This document shows, one piece after another, positions 7,740-12,500 of a stretch of 12,500 bases of DNA. Position 1 is the first letter of the stretch, and every line of letters starts with the position of its first letter. The DNA is from Chrysomallon squamiferum. Lineage: Eukaryota; Mollusca; Gastropoda; Neomphalida; Peltospiridae. The stretch covers positions 10,419,669 to 10,432,168 of the forward strand of contig CM022679.1 of assembly GCA_012295275.1 (NCBI GenBank), read 5' to 3'. Below the pieces are notes generated by a model, which worked only from the letters and a program-made list of their open reading frames with translations, searched no databases and was not told where the DNA came from. The translations under genes and the position numbers were made by a program.

Positions 7740-7960
7740 AAAGAAAAAAAAAAAAAAATAAAGAAAACAAATACAAGAATAACCCATTTCGTGGCGTTGT
7801 CGGAGGCAGGTTTTTTTTAATTTAATTTTTTTTACAACGCCCGCTGTCTTTAACCACACATATCACTCGATTTAGCAGCAAAAACATGTCCAGTGCGTCG
7901 TCGTTAAATAAAAAAAAAAATTCTTCTTCCTTCTACCTTCCCAAATGTACGCCAGACAAT

Positions 7961-8021
7961 TTATTTCCTAATCAGTTAATCATCTGATGAAAAGGAGAGT
8001 TCATCTCGTTCGATTATGCAC
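7961..8021. repeat. Dispersed repeat candidate, copy 1
   Basis: TTATTTCCTAATCAGTTAAT at 7961-7980 and GATTATGCAC at 8012-8021 recur in the same order and orientation at 12357-12403, with one mismatch in the first block and a 14-base length difference between the blocks. A shared TTCAT lies just before the second block. Only two copies are visible, so boundaries and class are unknown. Confidence 0.45.
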
Positions 8022-8306
8022 GCCTGGACTTAAATTGAAGACGGGAAGTGTAGACTCTCTAATTAGGAAGACAGATTTGTTATTCCTGTGCTGTGTACTG
8101 TTCTGTCGTCAATGCAGACATTTAGCTAAACAGTTACAGACACTTCTCGGAAAATATCTCTCACATCGTAAAAAAACACACACACAAAAAAAAAACGTAG
8201 CAGCATCCATCTGCTCGTCTTCAAACCATTTACTGCTACAGAAAGCAGTTTAATTAACGGAATCTCGTGCAACAGACGTTTTGTCCTAGCTGACACAGAA
8301 TCGTCA

Positions 8307-8339
8307 AACAAACTGATCAAGGCTACGAACCAGTTTGTT
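8307..8339. other. Perfect 9-bp hairpin
   Basis: AACAAACTG (8307-8315) and CAGTTTGTT (8331-8339) are exact reverse complements separated by 15 bases. No U-tract or gene end suggests a function. It could be a foldback remnant or chance. Confidence 0.6.
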
Positions 8340-8846
8340 CTTATGAAAAGTTAAACAGCTGGACTCATTGAAATAGGTTTTAATCATTGTTTCGTATGCA
8401 GCCATTAAGTCTGAACTCTTAAATGAAAACAAATTATTATTTTTGTATAGTCTAAGTCTGTGAACCATTTTTGTGCTTGAAAAAAAAGCAAAGGAACTGG
8501 ATTCATTACAAAGAAAAAAAATTATTATTGTTTTGAATGCTGTAATTATTGTTGAAACTGAATTACGATATTTGTATACTCTGACGCTGTTTTTGATTTT
8601 TAAGATTTCAAATTTTAATGAGAATAATATTCACTGTGTCTATGTTAAAATCAGTTCCCACTGTTGATAAGTATTAAACGGCTATAGTAAATAAATTCCT
8701 ATCTAAAGATGACGAGAATTAGCCTCTTTTTTTTTATTCTACTAACCATTTCACTTACTAACACAGACTCTTGGCCAGACAATCCATGCTGGATGTTTGT
8801 TTAATGAATTTGAATCGTCAGTGAATGTGTCCGTGCGACAAATTGT

Positions 8847-8924
8847 AAATAAATAAATAAATAAATAAATTATGATGATGATGATGATGGCGATGATACA
8901 ATAATAATAATAATAATAATAATA

Positions 8925-8965
<41 letters not shown>

Positions 8966-8980
8966 AATAATAATAATAAT
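8847..8980. repeat. Compound microsatellite AAAT - ATG - AAT - ATG - AAT
   Basis: AAAT units occupy 8847-8870, followed by ATG (about 8872-8897, with a GGC interruption), AAT (about 8900-8925), ATG (about 8924-8964) and AAT again (about 8963-8980). The alternation of the same two trinucleotides suggests either repeated conversion between arrays or duplication of an ATG-AAT block. The minus-strand S/H/L frame is a translation of the repeat. Confidence 0.96.
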
Positions 8981-9338
8981 TCTACTGAATATTTGCAGTA
9001 ACAACACATTCGAAACAATTAGGAACTACAAAATGCTTTTCCAGCTGACATAGCTAATTTCTGTATACGTAAATGTTTTATGTCTTTGTTTTCCTACAGA
9101 GAACACAGACTGACTGAAAAAAATAAATGTGTTTAATACTTTTGTGGACTGGATCACCACTGAAAAACCACTGTGTGTAATTTGATGACATATGTATTAT
9201 TTAGTCTGTCTGGTAATTGTTTTATTTAGAAAACGACCCAGTGTTATTATAATACTTAGTTCATTCCACTGATTTGTGTTTGTTGTAAACTACTAGAGAT
9301 AAGTATGGATTTATTTATTTTAATATATCTTGTATGCA
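8981..9338. other. AT-rich non-coding sequence
   Basis: No gene, RNA or element end is recognised between the ATG/AAT array and the TG array. Confidence 0.55.
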
Positions 9339-9650
9339 TGTGTGTGTGTGTGTGTGCGTGTGTGTGTGTGTGTGTGTGTGCATGTGTAAATGTATATATA
9401 TTTATGTATGTATATATGTATGTCTGTGTATTTGTACATATGTATGCATGCATAATTTAATAATGCATGTAGGTATGTATGTGTACATGTTTCATTTTAT
9501 GTCTGTATGTGTGCATTCTCTTTCTGTCTGTGTTTCTCTGTATATGAGTATGTATATATAAAATTATACACATGTACATGTATGTGTTCATGCATGCATC
9601 CGTGTGCATGTATTTTTATGTTTGCTTGTATGCATGTACATTTACTGAAG
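9339..9650. repeat. (TG)n microsatellite followed by cryptic TGTA/TATG-rich sequence
   Basis: TG units at 9339-9380 carry one C interruption at 9357. The next 270 bases are a loose mixture of TGTA, TATG, TGCATG and TGTCTG words without a fixed period, including the 12-bp palindrome ACATGTACATGT at 9570-9581. Alternating purine-pyrimidine tracts such as these can adopt Z-DNA. The cysteine/valine/tyrosine/methionine-rich frames on both strands are artefacts of the repeat. Confidence 0.92.
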
Positions 9651-9785
9651 TCTGAACAGAAGAATAAAACAACAAATCTAATAACAAATTCTGCACCACC
9701 GAGCAATTCCTGTCATTTCAAATCACAGCTAGAACTGACAGTTACTCCACAAAATCACTTCCCCATACCAAATGTAATACGAATG

Positions 9786-9789
<4 letters not shown>

Positions 9790-9816
<27 letters not shown>
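9790..9816. repeat. (AT)n microsatellite
   Basis: About thirteen uninterrupted AT units are followed by decayed AAAT/AT sequence. Confidence 0.95.
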
Positions 9817-9824
<8 letters not shown>

Positions 9825-9877
9825 TATAATATTCGTGAATATGTCTTCATTCTGCGAGCTACATCAGAAGCAAAAGC

Positions 9878-9880
<3 letters not shown>

Positions 9881-9913
<33 letters not shown>
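9881..9913. repeat. Poly(A) tract, 33 bases
   Basis: This is an uninterrupted run of 33 A. No AATAAA lies in the expected window just upstream, so a retroposed mRNA end is not supported here. Confidence 0.93.
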
Positions 9914-9915
<2 letters not shown>

Positions 9916-10700
9916 AATCGTTATTAATATTGTAAATCAGCCAAATTGCTTTCTTTGGTTCTTCGACTCAGGTCACGTAGTGTTTCTTAACGACATTAAA
10001 AGGCAGCCGCACTTTAAAATATTTATTCCTCTGAAGCATTCAAGCATCTCTTTCCCTTTTTTTTTTTTTGTTGTTGTCCATAAGTAATAACTTCTAACCA
10101 TACAATCTGAAATAACGTCACTCGCTCCTACCAGACCTTGTCCAGCTGGTAATGTGTAGACCTCAAAAAAAACGTGAATAATGCGTTTCAGGCTTTCTAA
10201 AGGGTTGAGCGGGGAAAAAAAAAAAAAAAAAATAGGATGTATGTTCGTTTTGCAAGACGGACAAAAGCTTCAGCCCATTTCGAAATTGCTTGAGGAAAAT
10301 TGTGGACATCTTTGGGCAACCCATTTCATTACTGTTCGTCTTCTGTCGGCTCTGGCCCAGTGACCCAGTGCTCCAGTCTCTGAGAAAGGCGGTTTCCATA
10401 GTTATGTCACGTTCCTGTTACTGTGCGCTTAGGTCTGCTGGCGTGCTGACTCAACGGCACCGAGTTCGTTTCATCTCACTGGCTCAAATGAATTATGCCA
10501 GCTTGAGAAATGAAACGTAATTACAGTAGCACAAACGGTTATCGAATTTTAGTCAGCATGTTTAAATATCACACAATACATTTTTTTTTTCAAATTCTTT
10601 AATTTTTTTTTTATAGAATGATATTAAATAAGTATTTTTAAAAACAAGTAATAATAATATTTATGTCAAAATGCATTTTCATTAGGGTTCTACAACAATA
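9914..10700. other. Unique sequence with a less AT-rich island at about 10250-10520
   Basis: The island has balanced composition and is free of simple repeats apart from A18 at 10215-10232, just upstream. It contains overlapping plus-strand frames of 60-76 codons without recognisable motifs, a TGACTCA word (AP-1-like) at about 10447-10453, a tandem CCCAGTGA duplication near 10358-10373 and the inverted repeat at 10467-10517. It could hold an exon or a regulatory element, but nothing in the sequence proves either. Confidence 0.4.
10467..10517. other. Two-part inverted repeat
   Basis: CGTTTCAT (10467-10474) pairs with ATGAAACG (10510-10517), and nested inside it CTGGC (10479-10483) pairs with GCCAG (10497-10501). 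An alternative CTCAA/TTGAG pairing competes with the inner stem. The function is unknown. Confidence 0.5.
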
Positions 10701-10701
10701 A

Positions 10702-10755
10702 ATTATTATTATTATTTTTTAAATCCTTTAAAATCTACTACTACCACTGCTGCTG

Positions 10756-10848
<93 letters not shown>

Positions 10849-10980
10849 TACCACTACTACTACTACTACTATTACTACAGCTACTACTATTATCACTACA
10901 GTTCCTACTTCTACCACTATTATCACTATTGCTAACTTTACTGTTGCTGGTGCTGCTACTGCTGCTGATGTTGCTGCTGC
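10702..10980. repeat. ATT array and long (CTA)n array with decayed CTG/CTA flanks
   Basis: A short ATT run (10702-10715) precedes a CTA array. The uninterrupted core at 10756-10849 is about 31 units. It is bordered by CTG units on the left and a degenerate CTA/CTG/TTA/CTT mixture on the right to about 10980. The pure core inside decayed edges is typical of a microsatellite growing from its centre. The minus-strand poly-V/S frame is not a gene. Confidence 0.96.
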
Positions 10981-11277
10981 CACTTTTTCTAGAGTACAAC
11001 GTCAAGTTCTTTGACTGTTAAAATGATAATAATTTGTGTATCCGTAATGACTGTCAGTTTTAAAGGTCGAAGTGCTAATGCCCTTGGATTTTCAAATAAT
11101 AATTTCGTTATATGATAGGAATGACATTTGTAAAATTACCTTTTATTTTGATTACGTTTAGAAAAAATGGTTGTTTTATGATGGTTTCTTCTTTTAATGT
11201 TTGTAGAATTATACAAAAGGCATTCTCTACTGAGAATACTTCAAAAATTTCTCGATATTTCATGTAAAAATAAAAGA
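10981..11277. other. AT-rich non-coding sequence
   Basis: This is unique AT-rich DNA between the CTA array and the AAG array. No gene or RNA is recognised. Confidence 0.55.
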
Positions 11278-11310
11278 AAAGAAGAAGAAGAAGAAGAAAA
11301 GAAAAAAAAA
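11276..11310. repeat. AAG/A-rich purine tract
   Basis: About six AAG units are followed by A-rich sequence. The purine strand is plus, as in the other AAG arrays of the window. Confidence 0.85.
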
Positions 11311-11701
11311 ACACACAGCAATTCTACCAGGACCGTAAGTAAAATATTTTTCAAATACTGAAGTGCATCATTTTCTAAATAGTAAAATTTAGCGTGTTCT
11401 TTAGTTATGCACATTTTTTTTTTTTTTTTAACCTGTGAGACTATTTCATTGATTTTGTTGTTATAACGGAGAAGTTTGGTATTAAAGATCAGACATTTAA
11501 ACAAAGCAAAGATCAGCCTTTATTTAATTATTGTGTGGGCTGAAGACAAAGACTTGTCATCAAAGAAAATCTATTCACAAATGACGTATCAAAAATGTTG
11601 TCATGATTGTAACAAGCGGAATATTAACTTCTGTCCAAAATTGCTATGTTGTATGTATCGGTAAAAAAAAAACCCCACAAAAAAACAACTACACAACCAC
11701 A

Positions 11702-11704
<3 letters not shown>
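11311..11704. other. AT-rich non-coding sequence with T16 run
   Basis: This includes a T16 run at 11414-11429. A 62-residue plus-strand frame at 11476-11664 has no recognisable motif. Nothing else is supported. Confidence 0.5.
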
Positions 11705-11743
<39 letters not shown>

Positions 11744-11980
11744 AACATTAACAATACAGAAAGAAGAAGTAATAAAAAAAAGAAATAAAGAAAGCAAGAA
11801 AAGCATTCCTAAACAACATAAAAATACGTACACTAATAATAATAATAAGAAGAAGAAGAACAACAACAACAAGAATAAGAAGAAGAAGAAGAAGAAGAAG
11901 AAGAAAAGAACAACAACAACCATACCAACACCAACACCACCAACATCATCACCTTCACCATTACCGCCAATAATAATAGA
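11705..11980. repeat. Compound A-rich array: AAAT, AAT, AAG, AAC, CCA/ATC-type tail
   Basis: About nine AAAT units (11705-11743) are followed by A/AAG-rich mixed sequence. AAT (about 11835-11848), AAG, AAC, a longer AAG run (about 11876-11905), AAC (about 11908-11920) and degenerate CCAACA/CACCAT words come next. The AAT-AAG-AAC order repeats the order seen at 3876-4031. The minus-strand V/F/L frame of 124 residues is repeat-derived. Confidence 0.93.
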
Positions 11981-12086
11981 ATAAAAATATACGGACACAT
12001 CTACCCATGCATGTACTAGCTATCCAAACACTAACACAAACCTAAAAAAAAACCCTAAATGCTGTCTTTTTAAAAATAATACTTAA

Positions 12087-12089
<3 letters not shown>

Positions 12090-12159
<70 letters not shown>
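12090..12159. repeat. (AG)35 dinucleotide microsatellite
   Basis: This is an uninterrupted 70-bp AG array, the second long pure purine array in the window and in the same orientation as 2283-2363. Mirror-symmetric homopurine tracts like this are known to permit triplex structure. Confidence 0.97.
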
Positions 12160-12160
<1 letters not shown>

Positions 12161-12468
12161 CCGAAATTCCACAATAGATACCTATTTTGTTAGCGAATTT
12201 CGAATTCTCCCGTGTGACTGTTCACGGTTTTAACAAAACAGTAAATGGACTTAATACGGTTCTCTCAACACTTTGGCCAAGACCGTAAGACAAACGAAGC
12301 CAATGACCCATTTGTATAATCTCGTCAAATTAAGACCGTCACTGCAGACATCACAATTATTTCCTAATCGGTTAATGGCTTCATAACTTGCTTGATTATG
12401 CACACAGCTATGGATGCTATCAAATATCGATCCCCAATTGCTTGTGTCATTCTAATAATTTAGAATTT
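12160..12468. other. Unique sequence containing dispersed-repeat copy 2
   Basis: No gene is recognised. Short competing hairpins lie around 12191-12243 (CCGTG/CACGG and ACTGTT/AACAGT). The second copy of the short dispersed sequence lies at 12357-12403. Confidence 0.5.
12357..12403. repeat. Dispersed repeat candidate, copy 2
   Basis: TTATTTCCTAATCGGTTAAT and, 17 bases later, GATTATGCAC match copy 1 at 7961-8021 in order and orientation, with a shared TTCAT between them. The 3' sides of the two copies do not align by eye, so the repeat boundary may lie just after GATTATGCAC. Confidence 0.45.
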
Positions 12469-12493
12469 AAAAAAAAAAAAAAAAAAAAAAAAA
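12469..12493. repeat. Poly(A) tract, 25 bases
   Basis: This is an uninterrupted run of 25 A at the end of the window. No AATAAA lies in the usual window upstream. Confidence 0.93.
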
Positions 12494-12500
12494 TCAGTTT

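Larger units (their letters stand above)
7758..8846. other. 1.1 kb of mostly unique non-coding sequence
   Basis: No gene is recognised. An 88-residue plus-strand frame at 7987-8253 and a 64-residue one at 8473-8667 have no identifiable motifs and include A-run lysines. The stretch contains one copy of a short dispersed sequence (7961-8021) and the 9-bp hairpin at 8307-8339. A short hairpin ACTGC/GCAGT lies near 8232-8249. Confidence 0.5.

Noticed and set aside
7987-8253. 88-residue plus-strand frame as a small gene
   Set aside because: It begins within the dispersed repeat copy, passes through a CA/A-run and shows no motif or supporting signals.
10290-10520. 76-residue frame in the less AT-rich island as a coding exon
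   Set aside because: Three overlapping frames are open here, none shows a domain, and no splice pair was identified. Reported only as an island worth checking.
1-12500. CRISPR arrays, bacterial operons, ribosome binding sites or phage genes
   Set aside because: There are no regularly spaced direct repeats with unique spacers, no dense open frames and no Shine-Dalgarno-led genes. The repeat content is that of animal nuclear DNA.

Overview
This window looks like intergenic (or very long intronic) nuclear DNA from an invertebrate animal. It is AT-rich, has no dense gene packing, and no reading frame shows a recognisable domain. Roughly every kilobase carries a long homopolymer, (GA)n, (TG)n or trinucleotide microsatellite. 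The mix of AAT/AAG/AAC/ATG/CTA arrays, 70-80 bp GA arrays and a TGTA/TATG-rich cryptic region resembles lophotrochozoan genomes, molluscs in particular. That placement is inference from style and not from any diagnostic gene. Most open frames are translations of simple repeats (poly-I/Y/L, poly-S/H, poly-V) and are not called as genes.

Layout: 1-726 is unremarkable AT-rich DNA. 727-1027 is a compound trinucleotide array. 1335-1868 holds three long A/T homopolymers, one preceded by AATAAA. 2271-2363 is an (AC)6(AG)40 array. 2364-3875 is mostly unique sequence with a 12-bp-stem hairpin at 2591-2621. 3876-4062 is a compound array that moves AAT to AAG to AAC to AAAT, followed at about 4092-4165 by a tRNA-like segment with A-box and B-box matches (probable tRNA-derived SINE head). 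4494-4943 is poly(A), AAT/AAAT and ATT arrays. 4944-6740 is unique sequence and polypyrimidine tracts, with one weak coiled-coil exon candidate near 6400-6522. 6741-6860 is AAAT and poly(A).

The most informative object is at 7207-7731: a 525-bp non-coding element with imperfect 17-bp terminal inverted repeats (14 of 17 matching). It is flanked by a perfect 8-bp direct repeat (GGTTTAAT), and its ends carry several copies of a GACGTTTTGAC unit in opposite orientations. This is the architecture of a non-autonomous cut-and-paste DNA transposon whose subterminal repeats have expanded.

7758-8846 is mostly unique, with a 9-bp perfect hairpin and one copy of a short sequence that recurs near 12341-12410. 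8847-8980 is an AAAT/ATG/AAT/ATG/AAT array. 9339-9650 is (TG)n followed by cryptic TGTA/TATG sequence. 9790-9913 is (AT)n and A33. 10250-10520 is a less AT-rich unique island with a two-part inverted repeat. 10735-10980 is a long CTA array. 11278-11960 contains purine-rich compound arrays. 12090-12159 is a second GA array, and the window ends in A25.

There are no cooperating genes to describe. What the window supports is a mobile-element and microsatellite landscape.
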